A stretch of DNA of 64,000 nt from Pandoraea oxalativorans (GTDB taxonomy: Bacteria; Pseudomonadota; Gammaproteobacteria; Burkholderiales; Burkholderiaceae). Shown piece by piece: positions 37,131 to 45,174 of the stretch. Location: assembly GCF_000972785.3 (NCBI RefSeq), contig NZ_CP011253.3, forward strand, positions 5,566,312 to 5,630,311, given 5' to 3'. The number at the start of each line of letters is the position of its first letter. Position 1 is the first letter of the stretch. The notes under the pieces were generated by a model. It did no database searches. It worked only from the letters and a program-made list of their open reading frames with translations, and was not told the origin of the DNA. The translations under genes were made by a program, and so were the position numbers.

Positions 37131-37646
37131 ATGTCCATCGCCTTTCTGCACCCGAAGAAGAACGCGCTGGTCTATCTCGTCAAGATTCTTACCGGGTCGC
37201 TGATCGTCTGGTTCGGTCTGCGCGCCGCAGGATTTCCCGAACCGTACTGGGCGATGATCTCGCTCATCATCGTGACCGAGCCCGATCCGTTGCAAGCCCG
37301 CAGCAACTTCAAGGCGCGCTCGATCAACACGATCACCGGGGCGGTCGTGGCATGTATCGTGCTGCTGGTGATGGGACCGGGTCTGGCGGCGATGCTCGTG
37401 GGCATTACGATTGCGACGCTCGCGGCCATGCTGGTGCAGAACTATCCGGCGAACTGGCGTCTGGGACCGGCCACGGTCGTGATTCTGATGTCGGCGGCGC
37501 TTAGCGGACAGGGGCAAGGGCTGCACGAAGAGCTCAGCCTCGCCATGCTGCGCGTGATCGAAGTGTTGATCGGCTCCACCGTCGCGCTTATCCAGTCGTT
37601 GATCTACGGACGCTACGTGAAGCCGTGGCTGATGCCGGAGGATTGA
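37131..37646 (+). CDS. FUSC/aromatic-acid exporter family membrane protein
   Basis: 171 residues from ATG 37131, or 185 from ATG 37089, which has the better ribosome site (AGGAAAG). Five to six hydrophobic segments: LVKILTGSLIVWFGLRAAGFPEPYWAMISLIIVTEPD, SINTITGAVVACIVLLVMGPG, MLVGITIATLAAMLVQNYP, GPATVVILMSAALSGQGQ. It resembles the N-terminal membrane half of FUSC proteins without their soluble part. The first segment's W-A-M-I-S/T-x-x-x-V pattern is typical. Substrate unknown. Confidence 0.75.
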   Translation: MSIAFLHPKKNALVYLVKILTGSLIVWFGLRAAGFPEPYWAMISLIIVTEPDPLQARSNFKARSINTITGAVVACIVLLVMGPGLAAMLVGITIATLAAMLVQNYPANWRLGPATVVILMSAALSGQGQGLHEELSLAMLRVIEVLIGSTVALIQSLIYGRYVKPWLMPED

Positions 37647-37705
37647 ACCCCGTCCCGGGGCAACGCGGCGGCCGGTGCCGCGCAGCGTCGCCATCGTCAC
37701 GACAT

Positions 37706-37740
37706 CGATCAGCGATCAGCGATCAGCGATCAGCGATCAG
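37706..37740. repeat. five tandem CGATCAG units
   Basis: The 7-base unit CGATCAG occurs five times in a row. The last copy supplies the TGA stop (minus strand, 37737-37739) of the Lrp-type gene to its right. Because seven is not a multiple of three, unit gain or loss would change only sequence beyond the stop, not the protein. The string lies between converging genes. Confidence 0.95.
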
Positions 37741-38231
37741 CGTGACGCCGGACGGTTGTTCGACAGATAGCTCAGTGGCAACGCGTTGCTGCGCTTGAAC
37801 GCGCTCAGCACGATGTTCGAGCGCACGTTCTCCACGCCCGGCACCTGCATCAGCCGCTTCATCACGAACGCCGACAAGGCGTTCAGATCCGGCACCACGA
37901 TCCTCAGCAGGTAATCGGCCTCGCCCACCACGGCGTGGCACTCCAGCACTTCGGGCAGCAAATCGATCTCCGCCTGAAACCGTTCGATGACCTGATCGCC
38001 GTGATGTTGCAGGCGCAGGGTCGTGAACGCGGTCACCGCCAGGCCTAACGCCTCGGGGCGCAATACCACGCGATACCCCTCGATCACGCCCGCGGCTTCG
38101 AGCCGTTGCAGGCGTCGACCGATCTGCGACGCCGACAACGCCACATGCTCTGCCAACTGGTGATGGGTGGCCCGGCCTTCCTTCTGCAAGGCGTCCAAAA
38201 GGGCCAAATCGAAGCTATCCAGATCAAGCAT
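37737..38231 (-). CDS. Lrp/AsnC-family regulator divergent from phhAB
   Basis: 164 residues from ATG 38231 (MLDLDSFDLALLDALQ). Winged helix with ATHHQLAEHVALSASQIGRRLQRLEAAGVI; RAM domain VLECHAVVGEADYLLRIVVPDL. It is transcribed away from phhA from a shared 141-base region rich in TATGCGAAAT-like repeats. Its position implies control of phenylalanine hydroxylation, probably sensing phenylalanine or tyrosine; this is inferred from arrangement. Confidence 0.9.
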   Translation of the reverse strand: MLDLDSFDLALLDALQKEGRATHHQLAEHVALSASQIGRRLQRLEAAGVIEGYRVVLRPEALGLAVTAFTTLRLQHHGDQVIERFQAEIDLLPEVLECHAVVGEADYLLRIVVPDLNALSAFVMKRLMQVPGVENVRSNIVLSAFKRSNALPLSYLSNNRPASR

Positions 38232-38372
38232 GACGATTCTCCGCAATAAATCACATTTTTATGCGAAATTTATGCAAACGACTTTCACCACAGGCGCATT
38301 ATGCGCCCATTTCGCATGCCATGCGCAATACACTTTCAATCATTGTCACCGCTTAATTGAGTCGTTCGCATC
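38232..38372. promoter_or_regulatory. shared lrp-phhA control region with Lrp-like sites
   Basis: An A+T-rich divergent region containing TTATGCGAAATTTATGCAAA (about 38258-38277) and a second cluster, CGCATTATGCGCCCATTTCG (about 38292-38311), plus GCATGCCATGCGCAAT. Repeated, partly palindromic ATGCG/CGCAT blocks at about 20-40 base spacing look like binding sites for an octameric Lrp-type protein. Confidence 0.55.
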
Positions 38373-39218
38373 ATGTCCCTTACTGCCATGCTCCAGGAGC
38401 AATTCGACGCAGGTCTCACGACCCGCTCCGACTTCACCATCGATCAACCCGTCGAGCAATACGGCGCGGTCGATCACGCGGTGTGGCAGCAGTTGTACGA
38501 ACGTCAGACGGCGATGTTGCCCGGTCGAGTCTGCGATGCCTTCATGGAGGGCATTCGTGCTCTCGACATGGACGCACGTCGCGTGCCGGAGTTCGAACGT
38601 CTGAACGAAAAGCTGATGGCAGCCACCGGCTGGCAGGTCGTGGCGGTGCCCGGACTCGTGCCGGACGAAGTCTTCTTCGACCATCTCGCCAATCGCCGCT
38701 TCCCGGCAACCTGGTGGATGCGCCGTCCGGACCAGCTCGACTACCTTCAGGAACCCGATTGCTTTCACGACGTGTTCGGTCACGTGCCGCTGCTCGCCAA
38801 TCCCGTGTTCGCCGACTTCATGCAGGCCTACGGGAAAGCGGGCACGGTCGCGCAATCGCTCGGCGCGCTGCCGCTGCTGGCACGTCTGTACTGGTACACG
38901 GTTGAATTCGGTTTGATGCGTGACGGCGACGGTCTGCGGATCTACGGCGCAGGCATCGTATCGAGCCGTGGTGAAACGGATTTCTCGCTGACCTCGCGCG
39001 AGCCGAATCGTATCGGCTTTTCGCTTGAGCGCGTCCTGCGCACGCAATACCGCATCGATACGTTTCAACAGACGTACTTCGTCATCGACGACTTCGCCCA
39101 GTTGTTCGACGCCATGCGCGCCGACCTCCCGGCGCTGTTCAAGGCGTTTGCCGAACAGCCGTCGTTCGAAGCCAACGCACGCCGCCCGGAAGACACACAG
39201 ATTCTGCTGCCGGCATGA
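38373..39218 (+). CDS. phhA: phenylalanine 4-monooxygenase
   Basis: 281 residues. Non-heme iron, tetrahydropterin-dependent enzyme converting phenylalanine to tyrosine. Iron ligands are His132 and His137 in EPDCFHDVFGHVPLL and Glu178 in YWYTVEFGL. The length is that of bacterial single-domain enzymes, lacking the eukaryotic ACT domain. It is followed after 177 bases by the pterin-recycling dehydratase phhB, and is divergent from an Lrp regulator. Confidence 0.97.
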   Translation: MSLTAMLQEQFDAGLTTRSDFTIDQPVEQYGAVDHAVWQQLYERQTAMLPGRVCDAFMEGIRALDMDARRVPEFERLNEKLMAATGWQVVAVPGLVPDEVFFDHLANRRFPATWWMRRPDQLDYLQEPDCFHDVFGHVPLLANPVFADFMQAYGKAGTVAQSLGALPLLARLYWYTVEFGLMRDGDGLRIYGAGIVSSRGETDFSLTSREPNRIGFSLERVLRTQYRIDTFQQTYFVIDDFAQLFDAMRADLPALFKAFAEQPSFEANARRPEDTQILLPA

Positions 39219-39395
39219 TGGCACGTCCCGGGGCGACCCGGGCGCTTTCGTCCCAAGCCCCCTTCAAGCGCTATCAGACGCAAGCGCAATCAGACAGCGC
39301 TTACACACGTGCGCCGCCCGCCTGTGAAACAATAGGCCGAATGAACCGGCGAACCGGCCGTTCATGGTTGCAAGAAACGTTTTGAAAGGAATGCC

Positions 39396-39701
39396 ATGAC
39401 AACACGACTCTCATCCGAGGCACGCGCCAGCCTGGCCGAAGTACTGCCCGAGTGGCACCAGGTGGTCGGACGCGACGCCATCCAGCGCAGCTTCACGTTT
39501 CACGACTTCAACGAAGCCTTCGGCTTCATGACGCAAGTCGCGCTCAAGGCGGAAAAGATGGACCATCACCCGGAGTGGTTCAACGTCTACAACCGTGTGG
39601 ACATCACCCTCTCGACGCACGACGCCGATGGTCTGACGCAACGCGACGTCGACCTGGCCCTGGCCATCGACCAGTTCGCCGGCGACCGCGCATCGCGCTA
39701 A
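39396..39701 (+). CDS. phhB: pterin-4a-carbinolamine dehydratase
   Basis: 101 residues. Dehydrates 4a-hydroxytetrahydrobiopterin so that the phenylalanine hydroxylase cofactor can be recycled. The catalytic motif is present as [31 protein letters not shown] (shown in part: the conserved [E/D]xxxHHP..xxxY..V.[V/I].L.TH). ATG is preceded by GAAAGGAA. It is probably cotranscribed with phhA. Confidence 0.95.
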   Translation: MTTRLSSEARASLAEVLPEWHQVVGRDAIQRSFTFHDFNEAFGFMTQVALKAEKMDHHPEWFNVYNRVDITLSTHDADGLTQRDVDLALAIDQFAGDRASR

Positions 39702-39722
39702 CCTTCCCCGTCTTTCATGCGC

Positions 39723-40175
39723 TCAGCGCTTCGGCGCGAGCAGCGTGCCGCGACAGGCCTTGCTGCCGCAGTGGCAAGCGTATTCGCGTTTGAGTTTCTT
39801 GGTATAGCGGGCGTCGATCACAAGACCGTAATCGTAGAAAAGCTCTTCGCCCGCATCGATATCGCGCATCGCATAAATATAGACGTGCTCCCCTTCCTCG
39901 CGCGCTTCGCAGTTCGGCGAGCACGCGTGGTTGATCCAGCGAGCATTGTTCCCGTCGACCTTGCCGTCGATGCAGCGACCGTCTTCCAGGCTGAAGTAGA
40001 ACGTATGGGTCGGATGATCCGGATCGTGCGGATGGCGACGCAACGCCTCGCGCCACGAAATGATCTCGCCCTTGTACTCGATCACGCGATCCCCTTTCTT
40101 GAGGCGCTTGACCGCATACACCCCCTTACCGTGGACGCCCGACTTCCTGACTTCGATTCTGCGCTTGGCTGCCAT
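39723..40175 (-). CDS. SET-domain protein-lysine methyltransferase
   Basis: 150 residues consisting almost wholly of a SET domain: GVHGKGVYAVKRLKKGDRVIEY, the NHxCxPN motif in ARWINHACSPNCEA, GEELFYDYG and a post-SET zinc site CHCGSKACRG. Such proteins transfer a methyl group from S-adenosylmethionine to lysines; the bacterial target is unknown. It lies tail-to-tail with phhB. The length is short but complete for stand-alone bacterial SET proteins. Confidence 0.9.
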   Translation of the reverse strand: MAAKRRIEVRKSGVHGKGVYAVKRLKKGDRVIEYKGEIISWREALRRHPHDPDHPTHTFYFSLEDGRCIDGKVDGNNARWINHACSPNCEAREEGEHVYIYAMRDIDAGEELFYDYGLVIDARYTKKLKREYACHCGSKACRGTLLAPKR

Positions 40176-40256
40176 CTCTATGCGATGAGGTTTCGTGGAT
40201 GCAAAAAAGCGCAGTGTACAGGCACGCGGCGCTCATGTGCGTGACAACGTCCGACG

Positions 40257-40288
40257 AAAAAAAACGTCACCCGGTCGCGGATGACGTT
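40257..40288 (-). terminator. rho-independent terminator after the MarR gene
   Basis: On the minus strand AACGTCA (rc of 40282-40288) and TGACGTT (rc of 40263-40269) form a stem followed by eight T. It lies about 60 bases past the stop of the MarR gene at 40351. Confidence 0.8.
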
Positions 40289-40350
40289 CTCCCCCTTGAT
40301 TCGCCCTGCTCGGGCATCTCGCCCGAGCGCAGCGAATGCCGGTCCGGCGT

Positions 40351-40992
40351 TCAGCTCTTGCTGTAAAGCTTCCAGACCTTGTTGCGCGTCGCCAGGTCGG
40401 CTTCCTGGTGCGCATTGCAGTCGATCGCAAGACGCGAATCATCGTACGTCGTATTGAAATAGTTGCAGTGGTACATGCCCTTGCCGCGCGGTGCGGCTTC
40501 GAAGTGCTCGCACGTCAGGCACATGCGTTGCTGCGGCATGTCTCCGCGGCTCTCCATTGTGGACATGAGCTTGACGAGCATGCGGTACAGCTGTGCCCGG
40601 TCCTTCTCGCTCAGCACGTCGGCAGCCGTTGTCACGAAGCTCGCCCATTGCGAAGCCCGTTTGGCAGACGTTCGGCCCTTGGCCGTCAGGCGCAAAGCCA
40701 GCGCGCGACCGTCGTTGGCGTCGCGACGCTTCTCGACGAGGCCCTTGCTCTCAAGCGTACTCACGGCCTCGCTGACCGTGGCCGATGTGAGCGCGGCATC
40801 CTCCGCAATTTCGCCCAGTCGCATCGGCACGCCGCGCATGAGCAGGAGCGTGAGAATCTCACCCTGCGTCGGCGTCAATCCAGACAGTGCCGCGCCTTCC
40901 CAGGCGTGGCTCCGTAACGCAGTTCCCATGCGCAGCAAACTTGCCGTGACGCGCTTGGAAAGCGGTTCATCAAGTGGGGTCGGGGTAGCCAT
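40351..40992 (-). CDS. MarR-family regulator with cysteine/histidine-rich C-terminus
   Basis: 213 residues, longer than usual for MarR (about 140-160). The winged helix occupies residues 40-115 (LTPTQGEILTLLLMR, LTSATVSEAVSTLESKGLVEKRRDANDGRA). The extra tail has Cys158, Cys161, His163, His175, Cys176, Cys192 and His195 (CLTCEHFE, YHCNYFN, AIDCNAHQ), suitable for a zinc or iron-sulfur/redox site. It is a single gene next to the long non-coding region with DnaA boxes. Its target is unknown; metal or redox sensing is inferred. Confidence 0.88.
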   Translation of the reverse strand: MATPTPLDEPLSKRVTASLLRMGTALRSHAWEGAALSGLTPTQGEILTLLLMRGVPMRLGEIAEDAALTSATVSEAVSTLESKGLVEKRRDANDGRALALRLTAKGRTSAKRASQWASFVTTAADVLSEKDRAQLYRMLVKLMSTMESRGDMPQQRMCLTCEHFEAAPRGKGMYHCNYFNTTYDDSRLAIDCNAHQEADLATRNKVWKLYSKS

Positions 40993-41836
40993 GATTTTCG
41001 TTAGGATTTCTAAAAACTATACGTCGATAAAACAGCTTGTCAAATGAACTCACGGGCGGTGCATCACACGTCTCTGCCTATTGCTTCGTATATTTCGGCG
41101 CCCCGCCCGGGGGAAACCCTAAGCCACTTCCGTGTCGATACTCGACGGCGAGTCGCTGTTGAACCCGCCGCCCCACCACGATTCCATTGTGTGTTCTGAG
41201 TTTAATTTTGGCGTATCAGTTCTTGTACTGATCTCCCAAATCCTACTCTCGATGTTTACAAAATATTGGTGTCCTGCGCACTTGTGGAGCGAAGCGTCGC
41301 GTCGGAAAAAACGTTTCGCATCCCATGCGAATTACATCGCTCGCTGAATTGATGTAACGCGCGGCGGCGTGTCGAAGCACGTCGTACCCCAGACCAATTC
41401 GCACCTCGCTCGCAAAGCCTCTCCGGACGTGGCTCGTAGACCGTAACGACGCGCGGCGCGTGCGCAGCGTCCCTGTTACGTCCCCTCCCAAAATCACTAG
41501 ATATTCGAGACAACGCCGCCTTGCTCGTGTCAGGACGCGCGCGCGCAGCCCTCCCTTGCGTTTAGGACAGAACGCAAATGATTTGAAACACGACCGTCGA
41601 TCGTCAGTGGCCGAGGGTCGTGCTGCGCGAAAAAAAAGGGAAAGAACTGATCGGCGTGTCGGCAAGCGAGTGCTGCGGAACACGCGAAATGAGAAATTTG
41701 GCCGAAAGGGGGCTGTCGCTCGTTACGGCTATCAAAACCAACATCATTCACTTCTTACACCACGTACGGCAGGTCCGGGATTCGGCGTGGCGAGATTGTA
41801 GCCGCGAACCGGTCGGCCAATGCGAGAACGTCAAAA
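40993..41836. other. long non-coding stretch, left part
   Basis: No convincing gene. Open frames here (for example 41243-41683 on the minus strand) lack ribosome sites and recognisable domains. The sequence is of lower G+C than the flanks and includes a purine-rich stretch near 41625-41650. It leads into the DnaA-box cluster. Confidence 0.5.
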
Positions 41837-42137
41837 TTATCCACAAAACCGTGTTTTTCGAGGTGCTTTGCACAAAATTTTAGCGCCTGTGGATAACTTT
41901 ATGGATAAGTTATCGGACTAGTTGTGCATGGGTTCGGGATAAGTCGCGAATCTTTCCACAGGGGTCGAAAACTGTTCCGGGTTGTTCTCTGGATACCCGC
42001 TGTTTGTCCATCCAGTTCTCATTCCGGCAAGGTCCTGTTTACTCGACGTTTACTGTGGTTATCCACAGAAGTGGGTCGCCTTTGTTAACTACTACTATGT
42101 ATACATACAGTAAACCTATTAAAACCTTAAAACCTTG
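41837..42137. other. DnaA-box cluster with A+T-rich tract (origin-like)
   Basis: Three perfect DnaA boxes: TTATCCACA at 41837-41845 (+), TGTGGATAA at 41888-41896 (minus box), TTATCCACA at 42059-42067 (+). Three one-mismatch boxes: CTTTGCACA 41866-41874, TATGGATAA 41900-41908, CTTTCCACA 41952-41960. Next to them, 42085-42137 is strongly A+T-rich, as in a duplex-unwinding element. No gene is nearby for 850 bases left and 250 bases right. This architecture fits a replication origin or a DnaA-binding locus. Confidence 0.6.
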
Positions 42138-42310
42138 CTATGAGCCTCGCGAAAACGGCGAAAAAGCCTGTCGGTCCACACAGTGGAAAAAGTGGGGAGC
42201 GCAGCGCCCGCGATGCGTGATTCCTTGGACGTGAGCCCCTGCAAAGCGTGTTCGCACACAGGTTTGCCTCTAAACAAGACTCAAACCCCCACGGCAAACC
42301 GTCGGGCAAG

Positions 42311-42335
42311 AAAAAACCCCGCCGAGGCGGGGTTT
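42311..42335 (-). terminator. rho-independent terminator after the ybdK-like gene
   Basis: AAACCCCGCC/GGCGGGGTTT stem (42314-42335) with six A on its left (42311-42316), i.e. a T-run at the 3' side on the minus strand. It ends the antiporter/ligase transcript 52 bases after the stop at 42387. Confidence 0.85.
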
Positions 42336-42386
42336 CGTCAAACCGGTCGTCAGACAACCGACAGGACTTGCAACAAGTGTTTCAGG

Positions 42387-43502
42387 TCATGCGGCCCAGC
42401 GAAGGCATTGCTGACGAACCATCTCGTTAAGCGACTTGGCGTCTGCATGGATCTCACGCAACCAGACCGCATCGTTCTTTCCTGAGGACACGAGCTGACG
42501 GATGTCCTCGCAGGCCGCTTCGGCTTCTAGGGCCGCAGCGTGAGGTTTGATGAGTTCCAGGGTCTTTGCAATGTGATCGCCCAGCATCGAGCGTTCACCC
42601 GTCTGCGGATCCACGTAAGCGCCTTCCAGACCGAAACGGCACGCCTCGAAGCGATTGAACGTGTAGACCAGGTAATCGTCCTCGCTGAGCTCGAACGGAC
42701 GCTCATTGAGCAAATAATGGGCCAGAGACTGAATGTAACAGGCGATAGCGGCCGCCCGGTCTACCGACAAGGGGGTATCCATCACCCGGACCTCGATCGT
42801 CCCAAAACCCGGTTTGGGACGGATATCCCAGTAGAAGTCCTTCATGCTCTCGACCACGCCCGTCTTCACCATCTTGTCGAAGTAGGTCTCGAAGTCGGAC
42901 CACTTCAGGACAAACGGCGCACGGCCCGACAATGGGAACGCGAAAACCGAGTTCAGACGGGCCGAATGGAAACCGGTGTCCACCCCCTGCACGTAGGGCG
43001 ACGAGGCCGACAGCGCGATGAAATGGGGGATGTAACGCGACATGGCGTGCAGGAGGTACAACGCGCTGTCCGGATCCGGGCAACCGATGTGGACGTGCTG
43101 ACCAAAAACGGTGAACTGCTTGGCCAGATAACCATAGAGTTCGGACAGGAAGTGAAAGCGCGGCGAGTCGTAGATCGTGCGCTCGCTCCAGCGCTGGAAG
43201 GCATGTGTGCCGCCGCCACACAGGCCGACGTTGAGCTGGTCGCTGGCGGCCACCAGCACGTCGCGCACACGACGCAACTGCGCGACGGCATCGCTGTGGT
43301 GGTGGCAGATGTCGGTCGACAACTCGATCATGCTTTCCGTCATCTCCGGCTTGATCTCGCCCGGATGCGTCTCCTTGGCGACGAGCCGCAGCACGTCGGA
43401 CGCGGCCTTGGTCAGATCGTAATCGTGACGATTGACGATCTGCATCTCCAGCTCCACACCGAAGGTGCAAGGCTTCGAGGGAATGAATTCTTCTAATGAC
43501 AT
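42387..43502 (-). CDS. YbdK-type glutamate-cysteine ligase family (carboxylate-amine ligase)
   Basis: 371 residues. Family GCS2: [93 protein letters not shown]. It forms a gamma-glutamyl amide bond with ATP; E. coli YbdK is a weak gamma-glutamyl-cysteine ligase, so the true substrate may differ. It starts 3 bases after a cation/proton antiporter ends, so the two are one operon; glutathione-gated antiporters make this pairing notable. Confidence 0.9.
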   Translation of the reverse strand: MSLEEFIPSKPCTFGVELEMQIVNRHDYDLTKAASDVLRLVAKETHPGEIKPEMTESMIELSTDICHHHSDAVAQLRRVRDVLVAASDQLNVGLCGGGTHAFQRWSERTIYDSPRFHFLSELYGYLAKQFTVFGQHVHIGCPDPDSALYLLHAMSRYIPHFIALSASSPYVQGVDTGFHSARLNSVFAFPLSGRAPFVLKWSDFETYFDKMVKTGVVESMKDFYWDIRPKPGFGTIEVRVMDTPLSVDRAAAIACYIQSLAHYLLNERPFELSEDDYLVYTFNRFEACRFGLEGAYVDPQTGERSMLGDHIAKTLELIKPHAAALEAEAACEDIRQLVSSGKNDAVWLREIHADAKSLNEMVRQQCLRWAA

Positions 43503-43505
43503 GGC

Positions 43506-44711
43506 TTAATCCTTCCGTTCACCGACAAGGGCCAACGCCCAATAGACCACCAGCGGGCCAGCCAGTTGCAGCAATGCGATGGTGCACATCACCACGGCCT
43601 TGAGCATCGGGTCGAACTGCGGGTAGATGTCGTATGTGTCGGCGACGAGTACGAACGCGAGACTGGCCATCGGGCACAACGACATCCCGAGCGCGACGGC
43701 CTGCTTGTAACTGATCCCGGCCTGATGGGCGACGGCCACCGTCCCGACCACCTTGGCGGCGCCGCGAACGATGATGATTGCCAGCGCCGCGAGTCCGCCA
43801 AGCACGAGGTATTCCCACTGGAATGCCAGCGACGTCAGCACGAACAACACCACGGCAAGCAGCCACCCGGCGGTGCCGAAATAGGCTGGCCACAGCTGTG
43901 GACGCTCGTCCAGATTCCGGAAAATGATCCCGGCGAGCAACAGCGTGAGCGAGTTCGGCAGCTTGAGCATGTGCACCAGCGCGACCATCAGCATGATCAG
44001 ACCGATCAGCATGACGAAAGCGTGATGGTCCTGGCTGCCAAACTTGCGGAAGACCAGATTGCAGGCCTTGGCCAGCACGAACGCCAGCACGATCGAGCCG
44101 ATCAGCAGATACAGCGGATGGAACAGCACCACCCAGAAGCTGGAGTGGTAGGCCTGGTGCATCCACCCGTAGACGAGCTTGACCGCTACGACCGCATAGA
44201 CGCTGTTCAGGGCGGCCAGCGCCAGCAGACGCTCCGTGACCTGCCCCTCGGCCCGCAACTCGTTCTTGAGCTGGATGACCAGCGCTGGCGATGTGGCCAT
44301 GCTGATGGACGCGATCAGGACCGCCGTGAGTGGCGAGACACTGAACACGCGCAACACTACGTAGACCGCGATGAACGTAAGCAAAGCTTCGAGCGCGCTG
44401 GTGACGATGATCCAGGGATTGGCCCGCATCCATTTCAGGTTGAGGCGGCTACCCAGTTCGAACAGCAGCAGGCCCAGCGCCAGGTCGATCAGCAACCGGA
44501 TGGCCGCGCTGGTCTGCGCGTCCAGCATCGAGGAAAGACCCAGGGTGCCACCGACCAGCCCGACCACGGCGTAACCGGTGATGCGCGGCAGGCGCAGTCT
44601 CCGGAAACAGATTTCCCCTGCGAGACCGGCAAAGACCAATGCCAGCCCTGCGAAGAAAACGGGATCGGGCGCCGGCGGCCAGCCCGGGAAAAGGGACAGT
44701 TCCGACGTCAT
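43506..44711 (-). CDS. cation:proton antiporter (CPA2/KefB-like)
   Basis: 401 residues, about 12 hydrophobic segments and no C-terminal TrkA domain. Typical family segments: LPRITGYAVVGLVGGTLGLSSMLDA, DLALGLLLFELGSRLNLKWMRANPW, ASISMATSPALVIQLKNELRAEG, KVVGTVAVAHQAGISYKQAVALGMSLCPMASLAFVL. It exchanges Na+ or K+ for protons across the inner membrane. Upstream partner of the ybdK-like ligase gene (3-base gap). Confidence 0.88.
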   Translation of the reverse strand: MTSELSLFPGWPPAPDPVFFAGLALVFAGLAGEICFRRLRLPRITGYAVVGLVGGTLGLSSMLDAQTSAAIRLLIDLALGLLLFELGSRLNLKWMRANPWIIVTSALEALLTFIAVYVVLRVFSVSPLTAVLIASISMATSPALVIQLKNELRAEGQVTERLLALAALNSVYAVVAVKLVYGWMHQAYHSSFWVVLFHPLYLLIGSIVLAFVLAKACNLVFRKFGSQDHHAFVMLIGLIMLMVALVHMLKLPNSLTLLLAGIIFRNLDERPQLWPAYFGTAGWLLAVVLFVLTSLAFQWEYLVLGGLAALAIIIVRGAAKVVGTVAVAHQAGISYKQAVALGMSLCPMASLAFVLVADTYDIYPQFDPMLKAVVMCTIALLQLAGPLVVYWALALVGERKD

Positions 44712-45174
44712 TAATGCTCGCTTTGCGCCGCTTGACGGCGCATCAAATGGTGAAAAGGAAAGAAAGTCGCGCGCGGGGTTGCAGATGAAAAGACAAATGC
44801 GCGACGGACCCGAAGGGTTGGGGTCATTTTGCCACAGACGGTTTCAGAGGCTTTCAAACGGTCGTCTAGACGGCCACCGCCCCGCTGCTCGGGCGTGTCC
44901 GGGCACTTCACCGCCAGTCGCCGGATTTCTGCAAGGCATTCAGGGACGCGGACCGCACTTTGGACGCTTCAGATCGGTGCCGGGGCAGGAAAGTACGGGG
45001 GCAAGCGCCGGCGGCGCGTCGCCCCCGCATGGGGCGGACGTTGAACCCCTATAGGGTCAGATTCGATTTATTGAGGGTGTCGGCATTTTCAGAGAACCGG
45101 CCCATGACGTGGCAGATCCGAGAGTGACGAAGGGCGCGAATAACGGCTAGCGTTGGGTTTTGCCGTTTCGCCCA
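44712..45174. other. non-coding gap between antiporter and mnmC
   Basis: I see no gene, RNA or clear regulatory element. The right part, near 45045-45075, has a small A+T-rich patch; mnmC ends at 45175 and no T-run terminator is obvious. It must contain the promoter of the antiporter operon near 44720-44850. Confidence 0.4.

Noticed and set aside
37706..37740. Possible CRISPR
   Set aside because: Units of 7 bases are directly abutting, with no spacers; this is a simple tandem repeat.
41243..41683. 146-codon minus-strand frame in the long gene-free region
   Set aside because: No ribosome site, no recognisable motif and Arg-rich composition; treated as chance.
45050..45075. Possible tRNA or small RNA near the A+T-rich patch before mnmC
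   Set aside because: No cloverleaf, no stable terminator hairpin and no promoter pair could be recognised.
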